64,000 bases of DNA from the NCBI RefSeq assembly GCF_017562075.2, contig NC_054083.1, forward strand, positions 40,841,255 through 40,905,254, read 5' to 3'. The notes beneath the pieces are model-generated. The model searched no databases. It had not been told where the DNA came from and saw only the letters and a program-made list of their open reading frames with translations. The stretch comes from Anopheles merus (Eukaryota; Arthropoda; Insecta; Diptera; Culicidae). Positions 28,091 to 39,942 of the stretch are shown piece after piece; the stretch's first letter is position 1, and each line of letters opens with the position of its first letter. The position numbers and the translations under genes are program-made.

Positions 28091-31000
28091 TGATGCTGTG
28101 TTATCGATGCGAGCGTGTTAATGACCCATGGCAGGGTAAATCCCCGCTGGGCGCTGTCCAGCATCAATGCCGGAAGACGACAACTTCGGTTCAGCTCAGA
28201 ACTCTATTCTGAAAGCAAACAGTTGGAAGAAATCTGGGTACATCAAGACGGAAAAATGTCCCACAGAACGTACACAAACACCTATTACAAGCCCCAGCAG
28301 TGTACTTGGAACTACTCTCTTGGGGAATTACTCTTGGCATTGACACGGCGCAAACAAACACACCGAAAACAGGGCGCGCGCGCGTAGAGCCGTTTTACGA
28401 AAATTGTTCTTGCCTTGCGGGTTTGCTTGCTGGCATTTTGCAAACAAACCAACACACACACACAAAAACAGGGACTTGGAAGTGGTAGCGAAGCAAAGCA
28501 ACAGACTTTTATTTGCTCTGTTCAGTAAATGTGGTTCGCCAGGTACCGCTGCTGCTTGTGCTCTTGGCGGTAGCATTTGAAAGGGATTTTTGAAGCACTA
28601 CTCCGTTATCGTTCAGGTTTTGTGCTGTATTTGAGCTGTGTTGGAGTGGATATACCATTTTGTAAATGAGTATAAATACTGAGCTTACTTCTAATTTCCA
28701 ACAAGAAAGGTTTGCTCCCTTCCCTTCACTATGCGCTAGCTAGCTAAGCCGCTTGGGCAATAAATCTTCTCCTCTAATGTTTGTGCAAATGGCGTGCTGT
28801 TTTTACTGTAACGCATCTCACACGGAGTGTCTCCCATTTACCCGGATGCATCAGCATCGGCAGCTTCTATCGGGATTCGGGATCAAGAATGAAGGCGCGA
28901 CGTAGCGTTGTTCGGGCGCCAATCTTAAGCCACAACGCGGACGCAGCACTTAACCTTCACATTCGTACGACCGGCGCTTCCACTACCGCTTTGAAAGTGT
29001 TGCCACCGGTCGAAGTCTATTCGAATATAGGCGCAGCGAGTTGGAGCAGCAAGAAGCGTATCAATCCTACTGCCTCGGTGGATGCGCTTGAACAAACATC
29101 GGCCACTGTCTCTCGCTTGATCTTCTGTCGATTATCTCTTCTCTGTGAAGTAATTGATAATTCGCCTAAGAAAGATTTGTAACGCACCGAATCGTAACTG
29201 GAGAAAAACCAGAGGAAACAAAATGTAATCGGAGAGGTTTTCGTTAAACTTGAATAGTCATCTACTGGCAAACGTTACATAAATACACTAATTAAATGTA
29301 TTATTTCATCGTGCACACACAGCCGAAACGAATGTGTGTCCTTCCAGGTGATTGTGTGTCTTTCGCTTCCTTAACCCGCAATACGAAAGCAGGACACGCG
29401 AGACACGGACGACGACGCCACACTATCTGAGGGGTTCGTTGTCTGGTGACACAATAACACCAAATTCACACAAGGCATACCTTTTTCGTTCGTCACGCAG
29501 ATTCCGATCGAACGAAGCTGCTTGCATAACGCTTCACCATACACCGTCCACCTTCCCCTTTTGCTATCTGGGTCTGTACCCGAAAACAAATCTGCAAAAC
29601 TGCCGCTCCCGCCCGGTCCGAGTTCGTTGTGTTCATTTTAACGCGCAAGAAACACAACCTGCTCCCTTTGCTACTACTACACCCTGTCCCGCGAAACCAC
29701 CGAACCCCCAAACACATGTTGTTGTTGTTCCGATTCTTCTTTTTAACGATCGTACGCCGATGGCGTCCAAAAGAAATGACATTGAAAGTGTTGAACCAAC
29801 CAACGAGCGTCACTTTTACTTTCGGCGTGTGAATGCTTTCGTCGTTCGAGGCGAGGTTGCGATTTTTAGTTGATTTGCTGTTGCTCTCCCTTGCGATAGA
29901 GCAGCTCGACGAGGAAAGGAGGGAAGGAAAGGTGAAGCTAGCTGGCCGGGAAAGGTTTAAATTTAATTTGCTTTTTCCGTTACGCAACCGTCATCGCCAC
30001 AGCCAACGCCACGGGTAGAGGAGACCACACGCTGCACTCTGATCGCGCATCTTGCATCGATCATCAAAGCGCGATCGATCGTTTTGATTGAGCGGTGTCC
30101 GAAGGGTGTGTGTGTGTGAAGACCTGGCTGCTTGTCTATGCTGTTTTGAAGGTTTTGTAGTTTGGGGTGGTGTTTGACCGGCGGAGGGACGAGTTCATCG
30201 ACCATTTGGACGGCATTTCGCCATCGCCAGCGCGTTTGAGCGATAGCCTCGCGAGTAGGTCTCGAGGGCCACGATCAAGTCGGTAGCGATCAAGGTTAGC
30301 GATCAAGAAACCCGCCCCGACCAGGCAAAGACGCATCGCGCGTGCGCATACACACACACACACACATACCAATTTGATAGGCGAAGTTGCATCAGCCAAG
30401 GAAATCCGCCCCGAAGATGATCGATATTTAATGGGAAGGTGATGGTGATGGTGATGCATAGGCCGTTTATTTATGGTGCGTTCGTTCGTTCGGGCAAGTT
30501 CGAACATTCCTATGCTAATCGGCCAATATGTATGTTTTCATGTGTTGTAAGGCATTCATTCAGGCATTGTTCAGAATGAAGTGTCAACTAACGGTAATCA
30601 ATATTCAATTAACACCCACGTAACCTAGCCCTAGCTTTGGTTGCTGACTAAGCTTTCGTCGATTCAGTTGGGCAAACGAATCGTTCAAGGATTCCTCCGA
30701 ATCGATTGATTGGAATTCAGCAAAACATCCTGCAGCAACCGCATACATTCCAACGCCACCACAAGCATTGGTAGCGTTTGTTGAACTCTCTCTCTCGGTT
30801 CTTGCTGCCTCATATGACTCATTTGTTTGTCTTACAACACCCGGCATTGAGTGTGCATCCAGCGGAGGAAAATCCACCAGGCCTCGTGGTCGCGAGGATT
30901 CATGATTCATCCGGCAGAATGCACAAAACTAGTCCACCGGTACTCCCGCACGGTCAGTCGTTGCCCGTTAGTTCAGTGACCAAGGTGCCAGCCGCAGCCG

Positions 31001-34000
31001 CGCGTCCAAAATCGCGGTGGCGAAAGATTTAGGCCAGCCGCCAGAACGAACGCGTTGGTGGATATTTTGTCGTCTCAATCTCGACACACCACACCCAAGA
31101 AAGGTAAAAGTTTGAAGTCCGAAATTAATACAACGCACTGGTTTTCGTCGGGGATTAGCAAACAGGAGGAAGAACGCGAGAATTCGACAACACTCGCCTC
31201 GTCGAAGGATGTGCGGTGGAGTCATCATCACTCTCTGGAGGAGTTGTTGTTGTTCACCCCAACTATGTTGTTTGTTTCTCGTCTCAGCAGGCCGGGGGAG
31301 GTTTTGGGTTTAAAAATAACACACACCCAAAGTCGAAGTCACGTAGCGCCAAGGCAATTTAAAGAAGATCCAAGTATTCCTGGGCCACAGCAGCAACAGG
31401 TTTTCTCTCTGCCAATGGAACGCATTTACATGTGATTAGGTGCAAAAAAATACATTTCTACACACACGGGGCTTCTTGCTCTTCGGCCGGCGTAGACTTG
31501 TCCGGAATTCTTGATGGCCATAAACAAAAAAAAACCATCTGCCGACGATTCCTGGTCGGACAATGCCATCAGCCTCGAAGCATATGAAAATGCTAATCGA
31601 ATAACCCTCCAGGTTTTTACGGCTTTCCTCTTACGGTACACAGCACAATGCCAGCACACCAGCAGGGCCCAACGTTTGAGAGAAACTACCTTCTCGGCTC
31701 GGTGACGTCGAAAAAAAAACAGCCAACCAGCATTGATTGTGGGACCCCGGGAGAACCACAACCTGTTTCCGGGTGTCGTTATGTGTCTTTTCTTTAAAGC
31801 TGCGCTTTACGCTCATTCTCTTATCATATTCTTCTTCTTTTTAAAGTGACGTGATTTACTATCAACCATACCAACTCTACGTTGCTGAGGGGGAATCCTT
31901 TTTTGCGACGACATCTTCGCCCGGGGGATGCCGTTTTTTTTTTGTTTGGTTCGGTCACTACGTTTTGGGAGGAATGTTCGCGATCGTGTGTTCGCGCTCT
32001 TTTCATGATTTTACTACTCGCGCGGATCCGCAAACAATAATAGGATCCGTTCGATGATGTCTTCGGGGGCTCCCTCTTCTTCTGTCTCTCTCTCTCGAGA
32101 TTCTGCCAAAGGGGCAAGGTCGTACAGCCCGTGGGGCGCTTTGTTGTTTGGCGCGATGACGGAAACCACCGGTCTGAAGATGGTCAACAGTTGCGTGCAA
32201 AAAAAGGGAGGGGTGATTATGATACGCATCCGTGATGCTTAATATTGTTTTATCACAACGCACAATAAAATAAATGGACACATGAAAGGTGGCCACTAAC
32301 ACAAGGAAGCGAAATGAAAGGATCGTCGGGCCGCCACTTTTTTTTCAGGATGCGTATCGAGCCCGTTCGATAAAGTGCGGTTCGTGCCGCTTATTCTCCA
32401 ATCAAGCGAGAATTGACGCCTGCGGCTCTGTATGGAGCTTAGTAATTAAACAGAATTAAGGCTTCATTTTTATGGCATCATTATTAATCGATTGAAGGGA
32501 AGCTTCGCTGCACACCGGGTGGTAGAGAGCATTGGCACAGGAAGAATATTCTGTAACAAAAAAAAAAGTATTACCATTATTAATATGTTCCTGTTGCGTT
32601 TGACCAGTATATGAGGGTTTTTTAAACGTTGAATTTAAATGTACCACAAAAAAAACCCTACCCTTAACCGTTTATCACACTTTCGATTATCTCTGTTTAT
32701 GGGCACTGGCTTCAAGAACGCTGTGCGGCATGAAAGCAACAGCATTAACAGCAACTTCCAAATGCTGTTAATAAGCGAAGTGTATCAATCAACAAACAGC
32801 CCAACCGCAAAATTAAATGCTCATCTTTAATGCATCAACCACACATAACACCACACTGATTCTATGGCGCGGAGAACACGGGCGGACAATAAAGAGCGCG
32901 CTGTCGCCAAACCGTGACACTCTTGAGGCCGTGCTCGAGGTCATTCGATAGCACCGAGGCGCCGCGCAGACAGCGAACCCCCGAGGCCGGGCCGAGAAGT
33001 GTGCAATGCAAACCAGACAAGCGACTGACAGAGTATCGCTTGACAGTGGTGGTAGAAGCCTAGCAACGAAAAAAAAACCCGGCCTACTATGTTAACACAA
33101 CACACGGAAGCGGGATTCATCGAGCGTAACCATATCGCCGTGCTTCTTTTATCGCATTTTCTGCCCAAAAAGAAAAACTCACTGAAAACCGATTCGATCA
33201 GCTGTCCTGTCCCAGCGGTGAGGTGAGTTGCCCCCCTGAAAAAGCAGGATGGAATGGAGCAAATATTTAAAACTTATGTTAAAGAACACATGGCACGAGA
33301 TAATGGACAATGAAGCAACAAAACAACAAAAAAAGGTAGGACGCACTCATCCGGCTCCAAAGGCTTTTAGAGTGGAGTGTTTAAAAAGGAAGGCGACTTT
33401 ATTGGTGGAACCATTGAGTAAGGATTTAATCATCTAGCGAACAGTTCTGCGGACAGGAATGACAGCGGCGTCCTAAGTGAAGAGTATTGACCCGGTCAGT
33501 AACGCTCAGTGCAAGCGCCCACATGTAGCCCGCGTACATACCCCCTTGAATAAATGATCCAATAAATCAGACAAAGCGTAAAGAAAGGAACATCTCGAGA
33601 AGCAGAGAGACACAGAGAGCAAACTGAAAAGGGAGATATTCTGCGATCAGACCGCACCCAACAACTAATTACAACGCTCAGGCAATGAACCCGGATTCTG
33701 GAGCAGGACCGCCGGGGCATCCGGGTCGAGCTAACCGGATCGAATGCGGCAGCCCAGTTTCCTTTTGGTCAGTTCATCATCATCATCCACCCCTTCTAGA
33801 ACACGACCCGGTGGTAGAAAAAGTACCACCGAGCACACACTCTTGGTAACTGGTGTCATTCGAGCCGGAGGGGAGATCAAGATACCACCGACTGAACAGA
33901 AACTGAAGAAAAGCGCAGCTGGTGGTGGGCGATTCTGCTCTTTATCTGCTGCTGCTGCTGCTGCTGCTGCGTGTCTGTGTGTTTCAGGTTCTCGCGTTTG

Positions 34001-37000
34001 CTGTGCCGAGGGATGTAGCGATCACACGAACGGTAACAGAAGCAATACAAAACGGATCCACTTTGGACGCACAGCGAAATCTTCCATCCGGAACTCAGCG
34101 CTCGGCGAAGAAAAACAGTCCACATCGGCGCGTCCAATGAATCCAATCCATCAAGGTCGTTCATTAGCCACCCGTCTCCGAGCCTCTTCGATGGCAACAT
34201 AGCTTCCAAAAATAAACTCCAGTAGCAGTAAAGCATTTAACAAGACCGAAAACAGTACCAAAGCGCAATGCCGAAGAATCAATAAGCCACCATTACCATT
34301 ACCGCACCGACTGGGTGCGGAAGGGCAGCGGAAACGCGGATGGACACCGTTGCTATGACGTCTGTGTCAAGTGCCCCCTCTTCCCATGCTTCCGAACGCG
34401 TTCATGGTGTGCTATGATCACCCCGCCATTAACCATGATCGGAAGTGACTTTCTTAGCGCCGTGCAACCAGCAACGTGCTGCTGCAGCGGAAGTACACAA
34501 TGTACGATGAACACACCACGAACTGAACTGACTTTTGGTCGGTAAATAGTGGGTGAACTAAGACACACACACACACACCCTTACACTTTTCCAGGGGCGC
34601 TCCATTCTCTTTAGACGAGTGCCACCCGTTCACTTCTTGTGCGTTCACACACAGCAGCAGGAACACGACGCGGTACGCCGAACGCGGAAGGGGACACACA
34701 TCAAAGTGTGCGCGCTGTGGCGCAGGAGTGTCAAGTAGAGCAAGATTTCGCTCAAAAGGAAGGAAAACCACCGATCGCAGCGTTCGCGTAGCATTGCGCA
34801 ATACTCCGCGTGGCTCCCTTGGCGTACGCTGGACAGCAGTATGCGGGATGGGCGAGAAGTTATTACTATGATTGCCACCGATATTGAAAACTGGACAGGA
34901 GTGATCTTTCCCAGCAATAGATACCTTGTTTGCCCCCCCCCCCCCAAAACGACCTCAGTTTAAAGCTATTAATTGTTTAATTTATCTTTGACCACGTCGG
35001 CGCGAAGAACAAGTGGCGTGATGGCGCATAAGTTACGGCAAAAAACCGCCGAGCCCAAACCGTACCGTAAACATGTCGTCTTTGTGTGGTCGTCCAGCGG
35101 GTCATGTCGCAGGCAAGGTGTGTCCGGCCTCCGAAGTGACGATGTTACGCGAGATACAAATGTCTCTTTTTTTTTTGGTTAAGCCGGTTTACCGGACATT
35201 TGACTCGATGGGATTTGGCGCGCAGATTGCATGTACCCAGCCCGAGGAAAAGATACACACAGTGTTGCCAGGTAGCGGTGAGTCATGCACAAGCCACCAA
35301 ACAAATTTCCAATCGGGCGACACGAGTCGTGGTTCAAATGGGCAAGCCCGGGCAAACGGCTACGTGCCGATGTAAGCGTTCGCGGGAGCATTCGTTGGGC
35401 TTAGCGCAATAATAATGCCACAGCAGCAGCACGAGACTGTTGGTAAACAGGCAGGGGAAGGTTGTTTGCTTCCGATTGTTGACCATCGCCATCGTGCTGT
35501 GCTGTAAATATAGGGATTAGTTATTTTTATTAGCAAAATTCAATTACCACCGTGCTTTAGTATACTCACTCTTTTAAAATTAGCAATTAACAACTCCCTT
35601 TTTTCTACTCCACACACACATACAGATGACCAACAGTTGGGAGGCTGCTCGGGCTTCACTAGGCTCCCTCTCTGGTAGCAGTAGTTCGGGCAATTCCAAC
35701 ATTACGCTGCGGCACGAGCCGCATCACCACACGAAACAGAACCAATCGACGATGGCCAAGTACAATGCACCCTCGGGGCCCGTATCGCTCTCCGCCTTGA
35801 TAGAGGCAGCCGCTCCACCACCACCGACATCGGTACCGCTAGAAGTGGCCAACAACGAGCCGTACGATTACTTCGACACCACCGTCAATGCCAATGCCAT
35901 CGCGGAACGGACCAACAGCTTGCGGCGGTTGCGAAGGGCCGGCTATGCTAATCGTAGCTTCATGTACCACGGGGAATATCCCCCGATCGCCGGAATGGTA
36001 GACGACGGATACGATGACGATACGGGTGGTGGTGGTGGCGGTGGACGTCTTCCATACTACGTTGAGCCGACGTACCGTTCGCTCGAGTACGATCGCCGGC
36101 AGCGGCGCCGGCACAGCGTGCATCAGCTGGCCAACTTTAACCCTTCGTCGAAGCTGGACGATCTGAGGCAGCGGTTCGACGAGTACAGCTCATCGGCCGC
36201 GGTGCCGAGGGGAGCGTACTACGGCTACTACACGCTCGATCGCCACAAGAGCCGACAGCCTCGACCAATGGGACCGGTAAATCCACCACCGCCACTGGCA
36301 CCGGCCATCGCGTACGGGAAGGCGTTCTCCTTTGGGCAGAGCGCGGCCCGGTACAGCGGGAGCCGATCGCTCGACCGCGTGCTGGTCGAGGAGGAACGGG
36401 CGGACAAGCGCAAGGGACCGAAGCGCGGTTCCCGCTCGTCGCAGGGTTCCACCGATAGTAATAATAGTACACATGTAAGTAATGCTTTGCTTTTAGCTCG
36501 TTGCACTCACGCAGTCCGTCTAATGATTGTGCTTTCTCGTTCCCCCTTCCCAGAGTGCATCATCCGGGTCGCTACTGCTGACGGTAGCAAACCTTGAGAA
36601 CTTTGCCAAAATACATCGTAAAACAACTGCCGGCGGTGGCGGCGGCTCCAAGCTGGACGGTGCCGGCAGCAGCCGAACACTCGAACGATACCTCTCCTCG
36701 ACGCTCGATCTGGTACCGCACCCGCATCCCGGGACGCTTGGGCGGCGATCGCGCTACAACAGCAACATCCTGCTGCACCATCAAGAGGACGACGACGTTG
36801 ACGTTCATCATCATCCGGCCGACCATGCGGCGATCGACTATCGCAAGGATGGGCATGCGATCGTACCGATCGATGAGATTTCCATCGACGAGGGCGAAAC
36901 AGGTGGTGGAAGCGAACGGCAGCTACAGCTTGCCACTGTCGGGGGAGCGGGCGGTGGCGGCGGTGGGCCCAGTCTCGTGTCGCCGTTCCGTTCGCTGAAG

Positions 37001-37292
37001 GGCGGCAAGGTGGACCCGGACTCGGTGTCCGTTGCCAGCTCGACGCACTTCACGATGGTGAACGGGATCGGTGGACCGCAGCGCGTGATCAAGACCGGGA
37101 TCTGCTCGAGCGGGGGCCACCAGATCACGGTACTGATCATCACGATGAGCATCATCTTCATGATCGGTATCTGTTCGGCTGTTTTCCTGCTCGAAAGTAT
37201 GTGTCAGCTTCAAACATTCAAATCATCCATGCTAATTCCTGTTTTTTTCCTCTGCAATATTTACAGTGCGTGCCAGGGAAATGCCAAAATAA
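3514..37292 (+). CDS. Unrecognised, probably tail-anchored membrane protein (535 aa from the distal first exon)
   Basis: Coding exons read as 3514-3603, 35626-36474, 36554-37196 and 37267-37292. Each intron starts GT and ends AG, and the phases agree (0, 0, 1). The predicted product is 535 aa. The first exon gives a short acidic, Pro/Glu-rich head (MSNNVSNETIPEEP...). The body is low in predicted structure, with Gly, His and Pro tracts and four similar short motifs (RSLEYDR, YTLDRH, RSLDRV, RTLERY). One strongly hydrophobic segment lies at about residues 504-526 (core ITVLIITMSIIFMIGICSAV). Only about nine residues follow it, ending RAREMPK, encoded by a 26-nt final exon. That layout fits a tail-anchored protein with its bulk in the cytosol; this is inference. 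There is no signal peptide. The start ATG at 3514 is preceded by AAA, a good insect context. A second first exon at 15616 replaces the head. I do not recognise the family and assign no function. The gene model is fairly sure; joining the first exon across 32 kb is inferred from splice phase only. Confidence 0.72.
3604..15615 (+). other. First part of the 32-kb intron; no gene seen
   Basis: This is non-coding sequence between the two alternative first exons. It is AT-rich with microsatellite patches: GC-alternating near 4510-4530, GT near 5125-5141, and a GGCA-type run near 11626-11659. I found no long open frame with a recognisable domain, no RNA gene and no intact mobile element. The 188-codon minus-strand frame at 9918-10484 has no domain or splice context and I treat it as chance. 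Confidence 0.45.
14041..15615 (+). promoter_or_regulatory. Probable internal promoter and 5' UTR for the second first exon
   Basis: This stretch lies directly upstream of the coding first exon at 15616. It is denser in GAGAG/CTCTC words than the surrounding intron, notably 14129-14151 and 15249-15270. Such words are the binding sites of GAGA-factor-type proteins at many insect promoters. A TCAGTT initiator-like word occurs at about 14598. No start can be fixed by eye. The assignment rests mainly on the exon it precedes, so it is inference. Confidence 0.35.
15616..15639 (+). CDS. Alternative coding first exon (8 codons) of the tail-anchored protein gene
   Basis: An ATG in a reasonable context (cacacgATG) opens the eight-residue frame MSFNTFMQ. 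This ends exactly at a CAG|GTAAAT splice donor. The donor is in phase 0, the same phase as the distal first exon (AAG|GTACGT at 3603/3604) and the acceptor at 35625/35626. Splicing to the common body would give a 513-aa isoform lacking the acidic head. Such a short coding first exon is invisible to frame-length searches. The call rests on the coincidence of ATG, open frame, donor and phase plus the GAGA-rich flank. RNA evidence would be needed to be certain. Confidence 0.5.
18220..18346 (+). repeat. 35-bp tandem repeat, about 3.6 copies
   Basis: The unit begins AAAGACTTCAAGCGACGAAC and continues with a pyrimidine-rich CTT.CTTCCA.TCG tail. It recurs at about 18220, 18255, 18290 and 18325 with a few substitutions per copy. 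The last copy is cut short. It lies inside the long intron and has no coding potential that I can support. The function is unknown; it may be an ordinary minisatellite. Confidence 0.8.
21980..22361. mobile_element. Degraded hAT-like non-autonomous element rich in GGAATC/GGCTCC words
   Basis: The left end reads TAGTGTTGGGAAAAATGG. The right end, read on the other strand, begins TAGTGGTGGGAGC, so the termini form an imperfect inverted repeat of the TAGNG-TGGG type seen in hAT elements. The flanks match almost as an 8-bp duplication: CACGGCAC on the left and AACGGCAC on the right, offset by one base. The interior is built from diverged GGAATCGG and GGCTCC-like words in both orientations. No transposase is present. 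It resembles, at lower quality, the element at 43276-44471. Confidence 0.55.
22977..23019 (+). repeat. (GA)n microsatellite
   Basis: An uninterrupted run of AG dinucleotides of about 43 bp, followed by a GGAGGAGG purine tract. It lies in the long intron. Confidence 0.9.
25908..25932 (+). promoter_or_regulatory. Candidate recursive (zero-length exon) splice site
   Basis: A pyrimidine tract of more than 15 bases ends in TTCCAG and is followed at once by GTTAGT. A good 3' splice site and a usable 5' splice site therefore abut at 25926/25927. Such juxtaposed sites (ratchet points) split very long introns in Drosophila. Here the site would divide the intron into about 22.3 kb plus 9.7 kb, or 10.3 kb plus 9.7 kb from the second first exon. 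The weak point is T at donor position +3; the usual ratchet donor is GTAAGT. This is inference from sequence only. Confidence 0.35.
28047..28088 (+). repeat. (AC)n microsatellite
   Basis: An uninterrupted AC run of about 42 bp in the long intron, the longest CA repeat that I see in the window. Confidence 0.9.
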
Positions 37293-38716
37293 CGACTTTC
37301 GTTTCATCATCATCATTCGTTCGCACCACCAGAAGATACGAGAGAGAGTGAGAGAGAACCGCAGGAAGGAGTTTACGATTTACATTCGAAGTAGATTTAG
37401 CAATCAAAAACTGATAGATTAAGCGCTATCGCCCTGCAACAACGCGTTGCCATATGGAGTTAATAAGAGTTATAGTTATAGCGTATACACATAGGAAGAG
37501 ACTTTTAGCTACTTTTTGCTATCCCCAAGCCCTACTTTTAGACCGATCTATGTGTGACTTACACAGTCATGTTAGCAAGCGACGGACTACTTCCCGATAG
37601 AAGCATACTTTTCACACAACTGTTATGCGTAGAGAACGACTTTTTTCACACTTTTCCTACTGCTAGGTCGATAAGAGACATAACAATGTAGCGTTTTTTT
37701 ATATATCGTGCATGATTTCATGGTGAGGAACGGTATTAAATCACAATCAACTAGAGATCGGCGAACGTCCACGAGAATTGTTGCGATACTCTAGCGTTGT
37801 GTTAGACTCGCTTAGGGCATAGTAATTGTAACGATAAAAATGAGTTAGCATGCGCTCTACAACATGCCAAAATGCCAAAAGCCTCTCAAGCAGCAGAACA
37901 TGTTTTTCCTCTCTACAAGCACTACGATCAACTTTTACCATTTTTAAAGCGTCCTCCTCCAACGTATCTGCCTAAAACTATCCAGTTTCGTGTTTCACTG
38001 ATTCAGTTCTGTGATATTTATTAAATTATTTAACTTATGTTGAGAGGATAAAGAAATGATTAAGGAAAAAAACATGAAGTTCGCAGTGTTTTGACGTCGC
38101 TGGCCCGTACCAGTTGAAATATAAAGAAAGATTGAATATATAAAATTGAAGTAAAATGTGATCTTCACCAATGTGATACAGGATTTCTTTCGATTTTCAT
38201 TCCACATACACACTCCAGTACAGTTCGGTTAGCAATTGAATTGAACGCTTAAACGATAATGCTCTATTCTCTACGTCAAATGGTGTGTATGCGTGTAAAG
38301 TACAATACAGTACAGTGGAAAGCGAACGTAGCCTACAGGAGCTGCGACGCTATCTATCATCACAACAACGCACAAACAGACACGACCGACGCGTCGTAGT
38401 GTGGTGGTGAATGGCGATGGCTTATGTAGAGTAAATACAATCGAAGGAAAAACCTCATGCCCGCGCGCCACACGTTGTCATGCACAACCCGATCGATCGT
38501 CCGACCCGTTCGGCGCCCTCAATCGGTGGAAAGTGGAAAGCATGAGGAAAGGCAGTACAGAGGACAGCCGCCTACTTAGGTAAATTTACACTTCGAAAAG
38601 TCCATCTCGGGATGCTGCTCCATGAACCTGTGCGGACGGAAAGACGGAGGGAAGGAGTTAGCAATCGCTTGCGGACGAAGCGCGGCACTAGCAGCGGTGG
38701 AGGAAAAAAAGACAAA
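37293..38716. other. Convergent 3' UTR interval between the tail-anchored protein gene and NudC
   Basis: Both neighbouring genes end here, facing each other. The sequence is AT-rich with no credible coding frame. A plus-strand ATTAAA lies at 37735-37740. A minus-strand AATAAA (TTTATT on plus) lies at about 38017-38022. Either could be a polyadenylation signal, but I cannot say where the transcripts end or whether they overlap. Confidence 0.5.
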
Positions 38717-39942
38717 TTACTTTTTCAGCATGTCCTGCTTCTTCTGCTCGTCACTCGTCGGCAGACCCATCTCCTTTTGCCGCTGGTCGTACATCATCTT
38801 CTCGACCATGCTGCGCGTGGAACCGTCCAGATCGGACAGCTTGGACGATTCCGGGTTGATTTTGCGCGTATTGATCGGCGGGTCGGTCGTCACCAGCCGG
38901 TCCCACCAGTTCATCTGGTTGATCTTTTCCACCGTCACCACGACCGCGTTCTTCTCAAGATGCCACAGCGAGTCCTCGATTTTGATCTCGCTGCACAGCT
39001 CCCCATCAATGATGGCCGGGTGGCCCTTCAGGCCTACCTTCAGGTGCTTGCGCTGGATATTCACAACGACATCTTTCGCCTTGAGCGTAAACTTTACATC
39101 GAACGGTACGCGCAACTATTTGCATCGGGAAAAGGGACCGGACATTATGTACAAGTTTTCACGGTGTCTCACATACATTAATTAAGAAATACACTCTCTT
39201 TTACATACCTCGAGTTCCTGCAGCGTCTGTGTCCAGCTGTATTTGTCCAGATCGCACCCATTGCCACGGTTTGGTTTTAGCTTACCTTCATCACCCGGCT
39301 CTACATCCTCCGTATCACTTCCGGCCTTGTTTTCTTTGCTCTCCTCGGCTGGCACAACCTTTTCTACCACCGGTTCAGCTTCCTTTTGTCTGTGACAAAG
39401 CAGACAGAGAAAAGCTTGTGCTTAGCATTCCTTTCATTATGCCCCATCGTCACCATAGCAACCCCCGTTTTTTTCCAACCAACACACGGAGATAACCTAC
39501 TTTTTAGCATCCAGCTCCTTCTGCAGCTGTTCCGCTTCCTCCTCGGTCAGCTCGGTGATGGTGGCCGATTTGCTTTGTTCCTCCTCCTCCCGCTTCTTGC
39601 GCAGCACCTCCTGCCTTCGTCGCTCTTCGGCCTCGCGCTGCTCGCGCTTTTTCCTCGCCACCTCCTGCGCTTTGGCCGCCTCCTGGCGGAAAATCTGCAG
39701 CACCAGCTTCTCCCACTCACCCTCCTCTCCGCCCACGAAAAAGTCAGTCTTTCTGTTGAGGAACCCGGCGAATGTGGCCAACATCTGTGCGCCCGAGTGA
39801 GCAAGGAAATATTTGTTAGGTTAGGTTCGTTGAGCGGAGGACGTGCATGATTTTGCTTCTACTTTACCTCCGGAACACCGCCGGAATGTTGTTCGGCCAT
39901 CGCAAACAATACAGAGTCGAATTTTCCTTCCGCTTCCGCCAT
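38717..39942 (-). CDS. nudC: Nuclear distribution protein NudC (CS-domain chaperone), 312 aa
   Basis: Four coding exons read, in transcript order, 39942-39868, 39784-39501, 39389-39209 and 39115-38717. Phases agree and the total is 312 aa, close to the family's usual 320-330. Residues about 1-50 form the conserved NudC N-terminal segment ([11 protein letters not shown]..., [12 protein letters not shown]). A highly charged Arg/Glu coiled coil follows at about 60-115, then an acidic linker. The CS (p23-like) domain begins at about residue 163 ([11 protein letters not shown] then LRVPFDVKF) and includes [12 protein letters not shown] and ALWHLEKN-like strands. The C-terminus carries the family's conserved tail ([34 protein letters not shown]). 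NudC is an Hsp90 co-chaperone needed for dynein/LIS1-dependent nuclear migration and mitosis; that role is family knowledge. Bases at two internal exon edges may be off by one. The start ATG at 39942 is the first in frame. The gene is divergent from Polycomb, with a 5.9-kb transposon between them. Confidence 0.93.

Larger units (their letters stand above)
15640..35625 (+). other. Remainder of the long intron; repeats and one degraded element, no gene seen
   Basis: About 20 kb of non-coding sequence. It contains simple repeats (GA at 22977-23019, AC at 28047-28088, CTG near 33943-33970), a 35-bp tandem repeat (18220-18346), a hAT-like remnant (21980-22361) and a candidate recursive splice site (25926/25927). 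Many frames of 60-200 codons are open on both strands, but none has a recognisable domain, conserved motif or consistent splice pattern. The intron ends in a pyrimidine-rich tract and the acceptor CATACAG at 35619-35625. Confidence 0.45.

Noticed and set aside
29345..29355. Second possible juxtaposed splice site (CCAG|GTGATT)
   Set aside because: The pyrimidine tract is poor and the donor weak compared with the site at 25926/25927.
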